Below, in pieces: positions 1-9,648 of a DNA stretch of 64,000 bases. Numbering within the stretch: position 1 is the stretch's first letter; each line of letters starts with the position of its first letter. The position numbers were made by a program, and so were the translations under genes. Under the pieces are notes generated by a model. It was not told the DNA's origin. It searched no databases and worked only from the letters and a program-made list of their open reading frames with translations. This DNA is from Dyella sp. SG609. GTDB lineage: Bacteria; Pseudomonadota; Gammaproteobacteria; Xanthomonadales; Rhodanobacteraceae. The stretch is from positions 1 through 64,000 of the forward strand of contig NZ_JAAZQJ010000007.1 in assembly GCF_012275375.1 (NCBI RefSeq). Direction: 5' to 3'.

Positions 1-135
1 GACGATATGCTGGAGCGCGATTCGTTTCGCGTGCACGGGCTGGTTCGCACCGACGTGCTGTCGTTCCATGCCGCTTGTCGCGCCCAGGCTTTTCCCGCGG
101 CATGGGCCCCGGCGGCGAAAGCGCCGCAAGCGTGA
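1..135 (+). CDS. C-terminal end of an unidentified upstream gene (partial)
   Basis: An open frame enters from the left window edge in frame 1 and ends at a TGA at 133-135, giving the last 44 residues of a protein (it ends ...PAAKAPQA). The fragment is too short to name. The sialidase-like gene begins 63 nt later on the same strand, so the two could be co-transcribed. It is uncertain that this frame is coding, because the only evidence is an uninterrupted frame with ordinary amino-acid content. Confidence 0.4.
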   Translation, partial: DDMLERDSFRVHGLVRTDVLSFHAACRAQAFPAAWAPAAKAPQA

Positions 136-197
136 TGCGCTCCGGCCCGGGAGCATGCGAAACTCGATGTTCTGTGCATGCCCGAATCGAGCTACTG

Positions 198-1265
198 ATG
201 GAAAGCAAGCGCGTTGTACGAGCCGGCTTGGCCTTGACCTGCATCGTGGCCTTGCTGCTCGCGGGAGCTGCGCCGGCGGCATGCGCCGACGCGCCTGCAG
301 CCATTCGCAAGATCGAATTCGCCGGGGCCGGCCAGGCGGCGCCGCAAAGCCATGCGGCGACCATCGTGGAGACACCCGCCGGACTGATCGCCGCATGGTT
401 CGGCGGCAAGCAGGAGCGCGACCCGGGCGTAGGCATCTGGATGGCGCGGCAGCGAGCCGGGCGATGGTCCGCGCCGGCTGAAGTCGCCGATGGCGTGCAG
501 GCGGATGGAACGCGCCTTCCAAGCTGGAATCCGGTGCTGTTCCGCAGCAGCACCGGCACGCTGATGCTGTTCTACAAGGTGGGGCCCGACCCGCAGCACT
601 GGTGGGGCATGCTCAAGACTTCCCGTGACGACGGCATGCACTGGTCGGGGCCACGCCGGCTTCCCGAAGGCGTGCTGGGGCCGATCAAGAACAAGCCGGT
701 GCAACTGACCGACGGCACCATCGTCAGCCCGTCCAGTACGGAGGGCGATCATTGGACTGTGCATTTCGAGCGCTCCACCGACGACGGCGCCACCTGGCGC
801 ATCGTCACGCCCCCGATGGGCACGCAACCCATCGAAGCGATCCAGCCGGCGCTGCTGGTACATCGCGGCGGCGAGCTGCAGGCCATCGGGCGCAGCAAGC
901 AGGACAGGATCTTCAGCACCCGGTCCCGCGACGGCGGCCGCAGCTGGTCGCCGATGCGCCTGCTGGACTTGCCCAATCCCAACTCGGGTGTGGACGCGGT
1001 GGTTCTCGCCGACGGGCGCTCGCTGATTGTCTACAACCCTACCTTGCACGGCGCGCAGTGGTGGGATGGCCGCGGCCAGCTGTCGGTGGCGGTTTCCGAT
1101 GACGGCGAGCATTGGCGCAAGCTGCTCGACCTGGAAAACACGCCGGGCGCCGAGTTCTCCTATCCGGCGGTCATTCAAACCGCCGATGGGCTGGTTCATA
1201 TCGTCTATACCTGGAAGCGGCAGCGGATCAGGCATGTCGTGATCGATCCGCGGAAACTCGATTGA
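198..1265 (+). CDS. Exported sialidase-like (BNR/Asp-box) glycoside hydrolase
   Basis: This 355-residue protein opens with a signal peptide (MESKRVVRAGLALTCIVALL, then an AxA-type site near residue 30). Four Asp-boxes of the S-x-D-x-G-x-x-W type are visible (SRDDGMHW, STDDGATW, SRDGGRSW and SDDGEHW), the repeat that marks six-bladed sialidase propellers. The nearest description is the BNR_2 / exo-alpha-sialidase superfamily. The start at 198 places the signal peptide at the N-terminus; an upstream in-frame ATG at 75 would bury it. It sits next to galactosidase genes, which suggests a role in trimming glycans in the periplasm. The true substrate is not clear, because related propellers act on sugars other than sialic acid, and I did not identify a full catalytic set. 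Confidence 0.72.
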   Translation: MESKRVVRAGLALTCIVALLLAGAAPAACADAPAAIRKIEFAGAGQAAPQSHAATIVETPAGLIAAWFGGKQERDPGVGIWMARQRAGRWSAPAEVADGVQADGTRLPSWNPVLFRSSTGTLMLFYKVGPDPQHWWGMLKTSRDDGMHWSGPRRLPEGVLGPIKNKPVQLTDGTIVSPSSTEGDHWTVHFERSTDDGATWRIVTPPMGTQPIEAIQPALLVHRGGELQAIGRSKQDRIFSTRSRDGGRSWSPMRLLDLPNPNSGVDAVVLADGRSLIVYNPTLHGAQWWDGRGQLSVAVSDDGEHWRKLLDLENTPGAEFSYPAVIQTADGLVHIVYTWKRQRIRHVVIDPRKLD

Positions 1266-1378
1266 GGCGGATTCATTCCGGCCCCGCCGGATAATCGAAG
1301 ATGCGCCAGGCACGCGCGGCGAGGGCCTGCGCCATAGCGCCTGCCCTCGCCCATGGTCATGCGGTCCGCGATCAGCGA

Positions 1379-3628
1379 TCAGCGCGGGCACATGCGGCTC
1401 ACCGCGGCATCCGATAAACCGGCGCCGATCAGCGGAGCCACCACGATGCGGTCGAGATCCGGACCGTAGCCGGTGGGATTGCCCAGCTGGATGGTGTTGG
1501 TTCCGGCCTTCAACGCCACCCGAAGCAGCGTCGGCCGCGGGTCGTCGAACGTGCTTCCATCCACGGTCAATGAAACCGGCGCGGCGTTATTGACCGTAAC
1601 CGTCAGCCCGCGCGGCCCGTTGGTCGCATAATCGATTTCCAGCTGGTAATTCCCTGTCGCGGGAACGGTGACGTTCGAGAACGTCACCGTATTGGCCGGT
1701 CCATGGCCGACATTGCCGGCCTTGGACAAGCCCGACGCATAATTGCTGAAACCCGCGGTGACCGTTCCGCCCAGGCTGGCCTGCTCGGCTTCGTACGTGC
1801 TTGCCTGCGGCGGCACGGCGTCGCCGGCTCCGCTGATGACGATGCGGTCCAGGTCGGGCGCATAGCTGGTGGGGTTGCCGAACTGGATGCTGTTGTATCC
1901 CGCCTTCAGGCAAACCGGCAGCGTGGTGCTGGAGGGAATGGAAAAACTGCCGCCGCCGGAGTTGAGCGTCTGATAGGCGCCGCCATTGACCGTATACAGA
2001 TAGGAGCGCAGGGCGAAGGTCATCGAATCGACCTGCATCAGGTAAACGCCTGCCTTGCGCACATAGACATTCTGGAACGTCACCGTGTTGTTCGTGCCCA
2101 GGCCCAGACCACCGACCTTTTTACCGTTGGAGCAGCCGGAACAATCGGCCACGGACGCACTGCCCGCGAGCGTGGCCGATGTGGCCGCGTAACTGGTGGA
2201 AGGCGTGGGCGGCGCATGGCCGACCCGCGCCGAGACTTTCAGCAACCGCACGCCATGTCCGTCCAGCACGGTGGAAAATGCGCCCGCGGGTGCGCCAAGC
2301 TCGGCCCTGGCCCACAGGTCGCGCACCTGCCGCACGCCATCGAGCCCGATTTGCCGCCACGGCAAGGTGACCACCGCCGGCGTCGCATTCATATTGAACA
2401 AAGCGACGTAATAGTTGCCATCGCCGAGATCGGAAATCCATACGGGCAGGTCGCCGCCGAGCACCTGCGTGGCCGGCTTGCCGGACTGGTCGACGGCGAG
2501 CACTTCATCCGCCGTGGCCAGCTGCTTGCCGAACGCATCGATCCGGGTCAGGTCGCCGCCGAGATAGATCGGCGCATTGGCCATGGCCCACAAGGTCATG
2601 GCAGAGCGCTTTTCGGCATGCGACAGGCCATCGAGTTCGCCATCGCCGATATCGAGCGAGTCCAGGTCGTTCCAGCCCAGCGCGGGGCCGCCCGCATGCT
2701 GCCAGCCGGGCAGATCGCGGAAGCGCTTGTAGATGCGCGACCAGTCCGTCAGCGTGGCGCAGCGGCTTTCGCACTCCACGTCGTCGTCGATGCGGCGTGC
2801 GTTGGAAAACTGCTGCCATACGCCGAGGTAATCCTGGTCGATTTCCCAGGAAACCGTCAGCCACATGGGGCGGCCGCTGTTCGCAATCGCCTTGGACCAG
2901 GCGGCGACATCGGCGCGGTTGTCGATATGCAGATCGTCGCTGTACGAGCCTGGCGTCACCGCATCGAGCTTGATGAAATCGACGCCCCACGAAGCGAACA
3001 GCGCAACCACGGAATCGATATAGGCCTGCGCGCCGGGCTTGGTGAAATCGATCTTGTAATGGTAAGGCGAGGTGCCGGGGCCGCCGAAGGCATTGCCGGC
3101 GGTGTATGGCACCGTGAGGATGTCCTGGATGTGATAAGGCGTGCCGAGAATGGGAGCGTTGGCCGTGACCGCGGGCTCCTCGACACCGGGTATCCAGTAA
3201 ATGCCGGCTTTCTGCCCGTTCTGGTGGATATGGTCGATCAGCGCCTTGATGTCGGGAAACAAGACGGGATCGGGAGTGGGCCTGCCGTTCGCATCGAAGC
3301 CGCCATGCCAGCCCGAATCCATATTGATGTAGTTGTAGCCATGCGCCTGCAGCCCCGAGCTGAGCAATGCGTCGGATTGGATGACGACATTGGCCTGGGT
3401 AAGAAAATTGGGGTCGAGCGTCTGCTGGCTGAAACTGCTCCAGCCGAGATAGGGGCGCTGCGCCACGCCGTTGACTTGCGCGCCGACGCCGGCCGCCATG
3501 GCAAACATGCCCAATGCAATCGCACTGCGCGACCACAGCGACAGCAGGCCGCGTCCCTGCTGGCGATCTGCCGTTGTTGCCTGGCCGGATCGCGAATGCT
3601 TCGTGCCGTTGGAGACAAAGGTATTCAT
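1379..3628 (-). CDS. Exported GH27 alpha-galactosidase with two C-terminal CBM35-like domains
   Basis: A 749-residue secreted enzyme expected to hydrolyse terminal alpha-galactosides. A signal peptide covers residues 1-50 (cleavage near GVGA/QV). The GH27 barrel starts at RPYLGWSSF (about 59) and carries YINMDSGWHGG, the nucleophile motif FIKLDAV (Asp near 222) and the acid/base region RIDDDVE (about 279-285). After a beta-sandwich domain (to about 465), two similar modules each end in APDLDRIV or GPDLDRIV with the NTIQLGNP/NSIQFGNP pattern typical of CBM35/CBM6 folds. The protein is longer than single-domain GH27 enzymes because of these binding modules. It is divergent from the GH95 gene, and the shared 373-bp gap contains a FadR-type operator overlapping a TATAAT box, so joint regulation is likely. 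Confidence 0.88.
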   Translation of the reverse strand: MNTFVSNGTKHSRSGQATTADRQQGRGLLSLWSRSAIALGMFAMAAGVGAQVNGVAQRPYLGWSSFSQQTLDPNFLTQANVVIQSDALLSSGLQAHGYNYINMDSGWHGGFDANGRPTPDPVLFPDIKALIDHIHQNGQKAGIYWIPGVEEPAVTANAPILGTPYHIQDILTVPYTAGNAFGGPGTSPYHYKIDFTKPGAQAYIDSVVALFASWGVDFIKLDAVTPGSYSDDLHIDNRADVAAWSKAIANSGRPMWLTVSWEIDQDYLGVWQQFSNARRIDDDVECESRCATLTDWSRIYKRFRDLPGWQHAGGPALGWNDLDSLDIGDGELDGLSHAEKRSAMTLWAMANAPIYLGGDLTRIDAFGKQLATADEVLAVDQSGKPATQVLGGDLPVWISDLGDGNYYVALFNMNATPAVVTLPWRQIGLDGVRQVRDLWARAELGAPAGAFSTVLDGHGVRLLKVSARVGHAPPTPSTSYAATSATLAGSASVADCSGCSNGKKVGGLGLGTNNTVTFQNVYVRKAGVYLMQVDSMTFALRSYLYTVNGGAYQTLNSGGGSFSIPSSTTLPVCLKAGYNSIQFGNPTSYAPDLDRIVISGAGDAVPPQASTYEAEQASLGGTVTAGFSNYASGLSKAGNVGHGPANTVTFSNVTVPATGNYQLEIDYATNGPRGLTVTVNNAAPVSLTVDGSTFDDPRPTLLRVALKAGTNTIQLGNPTGYGPDLDRIVVAPLIGAGLSDAAVSRMCPR

Positions 3629-4001
3629 GAACTGGCGACGCTCCCTTCATGGGTTAGAGGACAGCCGCGCCTGACGGGCAGGCGCAAGCCATGCCCGGGC
3701 GGACAGTTAGGTGTACTCATGGATAGAAGGCGCGCCGGCAGCTCGCCTTCCAGGCATGCCCTGCACTCTCTGGAGCCGATCAACAGCCAAGCACCACCGA
3801 TGAGGGCTGACGGATGGCGGCGCCGTCATCGGTGCAAACGCTGAAACAAGCCGCAAAGCCCTGGATCCGGGCAATTGTCATATAATATAACCTATGCCCG
3901 CTTCGCCGCCGGCGTCAAGGGCGGATGAGTGAAATACGGGCCGTCATCGCAAACCCGATGACGCGGGGACGGATGACCAGAGACATGGGACGCGATCACT
4001 C
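3629..4001. promoter_or_regulatory. Divergent promoter region between GH27 and GH95 genes
   Basis: This 373-bp gap has no supported gene. It holds the operator-like dyad at 3875-3885, a TATAAT hexamer at 3881-3886 overlapping it, and a small hairpin in the presumed GH95 leader (CGTCATCG at 3942-3949 pairing with CGATGACG at 3956-3963). The AT-rich stretch around 3873-3894 stands out from the GC-rich surroundings and is the best candidate for the promoter core of one or both genes. Confidence 0.55.
3875..3885. promoter_or_regulatory. GntR/FadR-type operator (TTGT-CAT-ATAA)
   Basis: This 11-bp site has the form TTGT-N3-AYAA and is one base away from the perfect dyad at 14648. It overlaps a TATAAT hexamer, a position suited to repression of GH27 and/or GH95. 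It belongs to the set of sites at 6506, 11308, 11362, 14648, 14714, 18909 and 56639. Confidence 0.6.
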
Positions 4002-6431
4002 ATGACCATCGAGCTCGACATCGATCCGCAGCAGCCCGCCCCAGAGCAGGCGGCTCGCCGGCGTTTCCTGAAGATGACCGGCACGATGGCCACGCTGCTG
4101 TCCCTGTTGAGCGCGCCGGGCATGGCCACCGCGGTGAGTTCGGCGGGCAAGCCACGGCGCATGCGCACGCCTTCGCTTCATGGCCCCACGCTGTGGTACG
4201 GCGCTCCCGCGTCCGAACAGAACGTCATTCAGGAGGGAACTCCGATCGGCAATGGGCGCATGGGCGCGCTCGTCGGCGGCGACCCGGCACGGGACTTCCT
4301 GTACCTCACCGACAGCTCCATGTGGCTGGGCGGATCGAACGGCACGCTCGATGCGGAGGGGCAATTCCCCTACGAGGCGGAGAATTTCGGCAGCTTCACC
4401 ATGCTGTCCAAGCTCGTTATCGAAGTGCGCGATCACGGACTGTCAGGCATTGGCGACTACCGGCGCGAACTGGATCTCGCCAATGGCTATCTGCGGATTT
4501 CGTACCGCAAGGACGGCATCCGCTATCTGCGCGAGATATTTGCCAGCCATCCGGACGACGTCATCGCCGTGCGCCTCTCGCAAAGCGGTGGCGGCACCTG
4601 GTCGGGCGCCATCCACCTGCAGGGCACGCATGGTGAAGCCATGCAGTTGTCGCCGGAGACGGCAAGCAGCCATTTCAGCGGCACGCTCCGCAACGGCCTG
4701 GCTTATGCCGCTAGCGTCAAAGCTATCGCCTCGTCCGGTTCGGTATCGGCTGAAAACGGCGCCCTGCATTTTGCCGGCTGCGATGCGTTGACCATCCTGT
4801 ATTGCGGAGGCACCAATTACACGCCGGATGCCGCGAAAGGCTATCTCGACAGCTCGATCGACTGCCTGGCGTGGGTGAGGCAGAACATCGAGGCGGCAGG
4901 TTCGCAGACGGCGGATGCTCTTCTGCACAGGCACATTGCCGACTATGCCGCCCTGTACGGCACCATGCAGGTCGACCTCGGCGCATCGACGCCAGCTCAG
5001 CGCGCATCGGACACCTGGACGCGGCTGCAGGCACGCGCGAAACCTGGCGCCGCTCCGGACCCCGAACTGGAAGCGGCGTACCTGCAATTCGGCCGCTATC
5101 TGACCATCGCAGGCTCGCGCGACCGCTTGCCCACCAGCCTGCAGGGGCTATGGCTGAGCGACAACGCGCCCGAATGGATGAGCGACTATCACAACGACAT
5201 CAATATCCAGATGAACTACTGGCTGCCCGATCGCGCCGGCCTGCCCGGCTGCTTCGATGCGCTGGCGAACTATTGCCTGTCGCAGTACGAATCGTGGAGT
5301 GCGATAACCCGGCAGCACTTCAACGATCCGCGCAACGGCTTCCGCAATAGCTCGGGCAAGCTGGCCGGGTGGACGGTGGCCATATCCACCAATATTTTCG
5401 GCGGTAACGGCTGGTGGTGGCATCCGGCCGGCAGCGCCTGGCTGTGCAACAGCCTGTGGCAGCACTATCAATACACGCTGCAGCGGGATTATCTGGTCCG
5501 CATCTATCCCTTGCTCAAAGGCGCATGTGAGTTCTGGGAGGCACGCCTGCTCACCGTGCGCATCCCCGATCCCGCCACCGGGAAAGAGCGCGAGGTATTG
5601 ATCGACGACTGCGACTGGTCGCCGGAGCATGGGCCAAAGGATGCAAAAGGCATCAGCTATGCCCAGGAACTGGTCTGGGATCTGTTCGCCAGCTATCGGG
5701 AAGCCGCCGCCATTCTCGACAGGGATGCGCGGTACAGCGCAGTGATCGGCGACTTGCAGGCAAAGCTCTATCTGCCCGAGGTCAGCAGCGAGAATGGCTG
5801 GCTGGAAGAATGGATGTCGCCGCATAGTCTCGGCGAACCCGGGCATCGCCACCTTTCGCCGCTGGTCGGTTTCTTTCCTGGCGATCGCATCACCGTGGAC
5901 GAGAGTCCGCCCGCCTTGATCGAGGGAGTGACCCGCCTGCTCGATGCGCGCGGCATGACCAGCTACGGCTGGGCCTGCGCCTGGCGCGCCATCTGCTGGG
6001 CGCGCCTGAAAGATGCCGAACGCGCATATCAGCTGGTGATCGACAATCTGGCGCCGTGGCAGATCCGCGGGAACGGCACAGCGATGAACCTGTTCGACAT
6101 CTACCAGCTGGCGCCGCACAAGAACATTTTTCAGATCGACGCGAATTTCGGCACGCCAACGGCGATGCTCGAAATGCTGCTGTATTCCCGCCCTGGCAGG
6201 ATCGAGTTGCTGCCTGCCCTGCCCCGTGCATGGTCGGCAGCGGGCGAAGTCACCGGCATCGGTGCACGCCATGGATTCGTCGTGGACATGCGCTGGAAAG
6301 ATGGCGCCGTCACTCACGCCACGGTGCGCAGCGTCGGGGGCACACGGACGCAGCTGAAAATCGGCACGCGCGTCCGCGAGATTTCGCTGCACGCCGGCGA
6401 GTCGATCAGCGTGACACCGGATTCGCCCTGA
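4002..6431 (+). CDS. Tat-exported GH95 alpha-L-fucosidase / alpha-L-galactosidase
   Basis: An 809-residue enzyme. The N-terminus has a twin-arginine signal (ARRRFLKM at residues 19-26, then a hydrophobic stretch to about 45), so it should be exported folded. The mature protein begins with the GH95 hallmark LWYGAPAS...TPIGNGRMGALVGG (about 63-100) and continues through the helical barrel (for example NYWLPDRAG, GNGWWWHPAGSAW, DCDWSPEHG and GTAMNLFDIYQLAP). Length fits the family (about 750-850 residues). GH95 members release terminal alpha-L-fucose or alpha-L-galactose from glycans such as xyloglucan. Three other enzymes here act on galactosides, so either substrate is plausible. No strong ribosome site precedes the ATG, but this start is the only one that keeps the complete Tat signal. 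Confidence 0.88.
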   Translation: MTIELDIDPQQPAPEQAARRRFLKMTGTMATLLSLLSAPGMATAVSSAGKPRRMRTPSLHGPTLWYGAPASEQNVIQEGTPIGNGRMGALVGGDPARDFLYLTDSSMWLGGSNGTLDAEGQFPYEAENFGSFTMLSKLVIEVRDHGLSGIGDYRRELDLANGYLRISYRKDGIRYLREIFASHPDDVIAVRLSQSGGGTWSGAIHLQGTHGEAMQLSPETASSHFSGTLRNGLAYAASVKAIASSGSVSAENGALHFAGCDALTILYCGGTNYTPDAAKGYLDSSIDCLAWVRQNIEAAGSQTADALLHRHIADYAALYGTMQVDLGASTPAQRASDTWTRLQARAKPGAAPDPELEAAYLQFGRYLTIAGSRDRLPTSLQGLWLSDNAPEWMSDYHNDINIQMNYWLPDRAGLPGCFDALANYCLSQYESWSAITRQHFNDPRNGFRNSSGKLAGWTVAISTNIFGGNGWWWHPAGSAWLCNSLWQHYQYTLQRDYLVRIYPLLKGACEFWEARLLTVRIPDPATGKEREVLIDDCDWSPEHGPKDAKGISYAQELVWDLFASYREAAAILDRDARYSAVIGDLQAKLYLPEVSSENGWLEEWMSPHSLGEPGHRHLSPLVGFFPGDRITVDESPPALIEGVTRLLDARGMTSYGWACAWRAICWARLKDAERAYQLVIDNLAPWQIRGNGTAMNLFDIYQLAPHKNIFQIDANFGTPTAMLEMLLYSRPGRIELLPALPRAWSAAGEVTGIGARHGFVVDMRWKDGAVTHATVRSVGGTRTQLKIGTRVREISLHAGESISVTPDSP

Positions 6432-6499
6432 ACTCATCGCGCAAGCAATGCTGCATCGCAGCTTGATCTCGCGGCGCGCCTGCCGGAGAGTCGCCATAA

Positions 6500-6522
6500 A
6501 TCTTATTGTAAGATAATAAGAT
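6500..6522. promoter_or_regulatory. Nested palindrome upstream of the TonB-dependent receptor gene
   Basis: Two perfect inverted repeats overlap here. ATCTTA-TTG-TAAGAT occupies 6500-6514, and ATCTTATT (6500-6507) pairs with AATAAGAT (6515-6522). The centre also reads TTGT-AAG-ATAA (6506-6516), the same form as the operator at 3875. The site lies about 170 bp before the receptor start, within the 260-bp gap after the GH95 gene. It could be an operator, or a weak terminator for GH95. Confidence 0.5.
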
Positions 6523-6691
6523 TCTGGGGCCGGATTTTTACGCACGAAACCGATCGATCGATAACCGGTGTGCACGTCGCTGCCCCCGTTTTGAGCAATG
6601 CCGCGGTCATGGCGGCGCGCCCTGCATCACGCGCAATCAGGCTCGGCAAACCACTCGCTCCAGCAACTCATCTACTTATTGGGGATAGGGA

Positions 6692-9571
6692 ATGCAGCGA
6701 CACATCCTGACCAGCTCGATCCATCAAGCCTTGTTCGCCCTTTCCGGCATCGCCTGCCTGGCCACCGCATTCGCGGTTCATGCGCAAGACGCCGCACCTC
6801 CTGCCGGCACCGCGGCGCCCGCACCGGCGCAGGCCCAGCAAGGCACGGATGCCGCCCCCGCGGACGGCAAGAAGAGCGTCACCCAGCTCGGCACGGTCAG
6901 CGTCACCGGCCAGCTCGCCGCGATCCGCCGCGCCCAGGCTATCAAGCAGGATGCGGTCAATGTCGTCGACTCCATCTCGGCGGAGGAAACCGGCAAGTTC
7001 CCCGATCCCAACGTGGCCGACGCGCTGCAGCGCGTGCCCGGCGTATCGGTCAATCGCAGCGGCGGCGAATCCAGCCAGATCGCCGTGCGCGGCTTCGGCC
7101 CCGAGTTCGTGGCGGTGACGATCAACAACCGCCCGATGGCCACCGCCTCCGGTTCGCGCGCCTTCAATTTCGACGTGCTGCCTTCGGAAATCATCAGCGT
7201 CGCCCAGGTCAACAAGACCTCGTCGGCGGATATTCCGGAGCTGGACATCGGCGGCGTGGTCAATATCCAGACCGCACGCCCGCTGGATTTCCACGGTTTC
7301 CATGGCGCCTGGAGCGCCGCTGGCGTCAACAGCAACCTGACCGGCGACTGGGAGGGCAAGACCACGCCCAAGGCGTCGGGCGTGTTCGGCTGGACCAATG
7401 CCGACCACACCTTCGGCTGGGTCGCCTCGGCCACGTACTACAAGCGCAAGGACACCCAGCTCAATACCCAGGCCAGCTCCTGGTACGTCAATCAGGACAT
7501 CTCCACATCGACCGGGGCCAACGACACCCACGTCGCGGTGCCGGAAACGCTGGCCAGCAACGTCATCGACGAAACGCGCACGCGCAAGGGCCTCAGCGGC
7601 GCCATCGACTGGAAGCCGATCGACCAGCTGACGGTGCAGTTCGACACGCTGTATTCCAGCTACAAGGTCGACCCGCTGGAGCACGAGTTCGGCGAGTACG
7701 GCAACACGGGCGACATCAAGTCGATCACCACCGACGGCAACGGCACCGCGCTCAATTTCGTGCGCAACAGCTCCGGCCCGAACGTCATGGCGAACGACTA
7801 CGTCATGTCGTACAACCCGAGCTACGAAAAGAGCACGCAGAACGGCCTCAATCTCGGTTTCGATTTTGACGAGTCGACCAAGCTCAGTCTCGATATCTCC
7901 AATTCCAAGGCCTGGAACAAGCAAAGCCCGAATGGCTACTTCCTGGTGATCGGCACCAAGAATTTCGGCACCAATCCGACCTGGACCAACAACGGCGACA
8001 GCCAGCCGCCGACGTATTCGAACATTCTTTCCACCACCAACATGGGCACCTTGAGCGCCCACTGCTGCAATGCGGGCGCGGGAAACAACGTCACCAACCA
8101 GGTCAATAACTACGAGCTCAAGCTGAGCAAGAGCTTCAAGGACGGCGTGCTCTCCCAGCTGGAGTTCGGCGGCCAGGTCACCAACAATTCGGTGAAGTCG
8201 ATCAGCTGGGGCACGCCGAACGGCATCCTGTGCAATGCCTATTGCGGTTATGTCGTCAACGTTCCGGCCGATGCGGTGGGCGCTTATATCTATACGGCGC
8301 CCGACAAGATCCATGGCGTTTCCTCGCCGGGCATGCCGGCGCAGTGGATCCAGTACGACCCGCGCGCCTATCTGGCCTGGCTCGCCACGCCGGCGGCCTA
8401 CAACCAGATCACCGACCCCGCCAAGCGCGCCGCCCTGCTGGCCGGCCTGGCCGCCAATGGCGGCACCTTCAATGCCGCCCCCAATCCGGGCAGCTACAAC
8501 AAGGTGACCGAGAACGCGAAGTCGTTCTTCGCCAAGGCGGTGTTCGAAGGCTCGATGTGGGAGAAGCCCTGGGCGCTGGATGTCGGCGTGCGCTACCTCG
8601 ACATCAATTCCACTTCGACGGCAGTCAACCAGCCGCCGATCAGCTATTACGTGGACCCGAACGACACCAGCAACGGCCAGGTCACCTACGGGCCGCTGGC
8701 GCCGCAGTCGGCCAAGGGCGGCTATCACAAGTGGCTGCCGTCGCTGAACTTCAAGCTCAGCCTGCTCGACAACCTGGTCTACCGCTTCTCCGCCTCCAAG
8801 ACGCTGACCCCGCCCGAGCTCAGCAATCTTTACTACAACAAGAGCTTCGGCACGCGGCCGAACTCGCTGACCATCTCGCAAGGCAACCCGCAGCTCCAGC
8901 CCTACACCTCGCGCAACTTCGACATGGGCCTGGAGTGGTATATCGATGACGCCAGCTATATCGCGCTGGAAGGCTTCTACAAGAAGGTCAGCAACTTCAG
9001 CACGCTGGTGAGCACGCCGGTGCCGTACCTGACCAACCAGAATACGGGACAGCCCTTTATCTGGTCGCTCACCCAGCCGATCAACCTGAATTCGTCGAAC
9101 ATCTACGGCGAAGAGCTCACCGTCAATTACCAGTTCACCCACGTATTGCCGGATCCGTTCGACGGCCTGGGCGTGGCTTTCAACTACACCCACGTTTCCA
9201 GCAGCACCTCGCTGAGTCCGGGTGTGATCGCGACTTCGGGCAGGTTCGCCGTGCCCGGCATCGGCAATTCGGCCAACTTCAGTACGTATTATGAAAAGGG
9301 CCCCGTGCAGGTGCGCCTGGCCTACAACTGGCGCGGCTCGTATCTGGAGAGCATCTCCTATGGTTCGGGCGCGCAGCCGGCGACCCGCACCTCGTATGGC
9401 CAGCTGGACCTGAGCGCGAGCTATGAACTCAACAAGCATCTGTCGGTGTTCCTGTCGGGCACCAACCTGACCCATCAGCACCTTTACGACTACTCGGTCT
9501 ATTCGAACCGGTTCCTCTATGCCGAAGCGGATGGCACGGTGTACACGGTGGGTGTGCGCGGCACGTTCTGA
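6692..9571 (+). CDS. TonB-dependent outer-membrane receptor (carbohydrate type)
   Basis: A 959-residue receptor that would import oligosaccharides across the outer membrane using TonB energy. A signal peptide (residues 1-31, ending AVHAQ) is followed by an Ala/Pro linker, a TonB-box-like segment (QLGTVSVTGQ) and a plug domain with the conserved GKFPDPNVADALQRVPGVSV and VRGFG motifs. The remaining 700 or so residues form the barrel with many aromatic and Asn/Thr-rich loops, and the C-terminus ends in Phe (VGVRGTF), as outer-membrane barrels do. The start is supported by a purine-rich site (GGGGATAGGG, 6681-6690). The receptor follows GH95 and a palindrome, and a strong terminator follows it. 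The architecture matches the receptors of Xanthomonas-type carbohydrate-utilisation loci; the ligand is inferred from the neighbouring galactosidases. Confidence 0.92.
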   Translation: MQRHILTSSIHQALFALSGIACLATAFAVHAQDAAPPAGTAAPAPAQAQQGTDAAPADGKKSVTQLGTVSVTGQLAAIRRAQAIKQDAVNVVDSISAEETGKFPDPNVADALQRVPGVSVNRSGGESSQIAVRGFGPEFVAVTINNRPMATASGSRAFNFDVLPSEIISVAQVNKTSSADIPELDIGGVVNIQTARPLDFHGFHGAWSAAGVNSNLTGDWEGKTTPKASGVFGWTNADHTFGWVASATYYKRKDTQLNTQASSWYVNQDISTSTGANDTHVAVPETLASNVIDETRTRKGLSGAIDWKPIDQLTVQFDTLYSSYKVDPLEHEFGEYGNTGDIKSITTDGNGTALNFVRNSSGPNVMANDYVMSYNPSYEKSTQNGLNLGFDFDESTKLSLDISNSKAWNKQSPNGYFLVIGTKNFGTNPTWTNNGDSQPPTYSNILSTTNMGTLSAHCCNAGAGNNVTNQVNNYELKLSKSFKDGVLSQLEFGGQVTNNSVKSISWGTPNGILCNAYCGYVVNVPADAVGAYIYTAPDKIHGVSSPGMPAQWIQYDPRAYLAWLATPAAYNQITDPAKRAALLAGLAANGGTFNAAPNPGSYNKVTENAKSFFAKAVFEGSMWEKPWALDVGVRYLDINSTSTAVNQPPISYYVDPNDTSNGQVTYGPLAPQSAKGGYHKWLPSLNFKLSLLDNLVYRFSASKTLTPPELSNLYYNKSFGTRPNSLTISQGNPQLQPYTSRNFDMGLEWYIDDASYIALEGFYKKVSNFSTLVSTPVPYLTNQNTGQPFIWSLTQPINLNSSNIYGEELTVNYQFTHVLPDPFDGLGVAFNYTHVSSSTSLSPGVIATSGRFAVPGIGNSANFSTYYEKGPVQVRLAYNWRGSYLESISYGSGAQPATRTSYGQLDLSASYELNKHLSVFLSGTNLTHQHLYDYSVYSNRFLYAEADGTVYTVGVRGTF

Positions 9572-9597
9572 CCTGCCGCTCCGAGTATCTGCACGAC

Positions 9598-9632
9598 GAA
9601 AACGCCAGCGCGATGCTGGCGTTTTCTTTTAT
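9598..9632 (+). terminator. Rho-independent terminator after the receptor gene
   Basis: GAAAACGCCAGC (9598-9609) pairs perfectly with GCTGGCGTTTTC (9615-9626) around a GCGAT loop and is followed by a T-rich run (TTTTATG). It lies 27 nt after the receptor stop and could also serve the convergent GntR gene. Confidence 0.85.
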
Positions 9633-9648
9633 GGGTCTTGCCAGTGAC

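Noticed and set aside
1703-3844. Long plus-strand frame opposite the GH27 gene
   Set aside because: His/Arg/Gly-rich translation typical of the antisense of high-GC coding DNA; the minus strand carries a recognisable enzyme.
6668-9481. Long minus-strand frame opposite the TonB receptor
   Set aside because: Arg/Val/Gly-rich antisense translation without domains; the receptor on the plus strand is certain.
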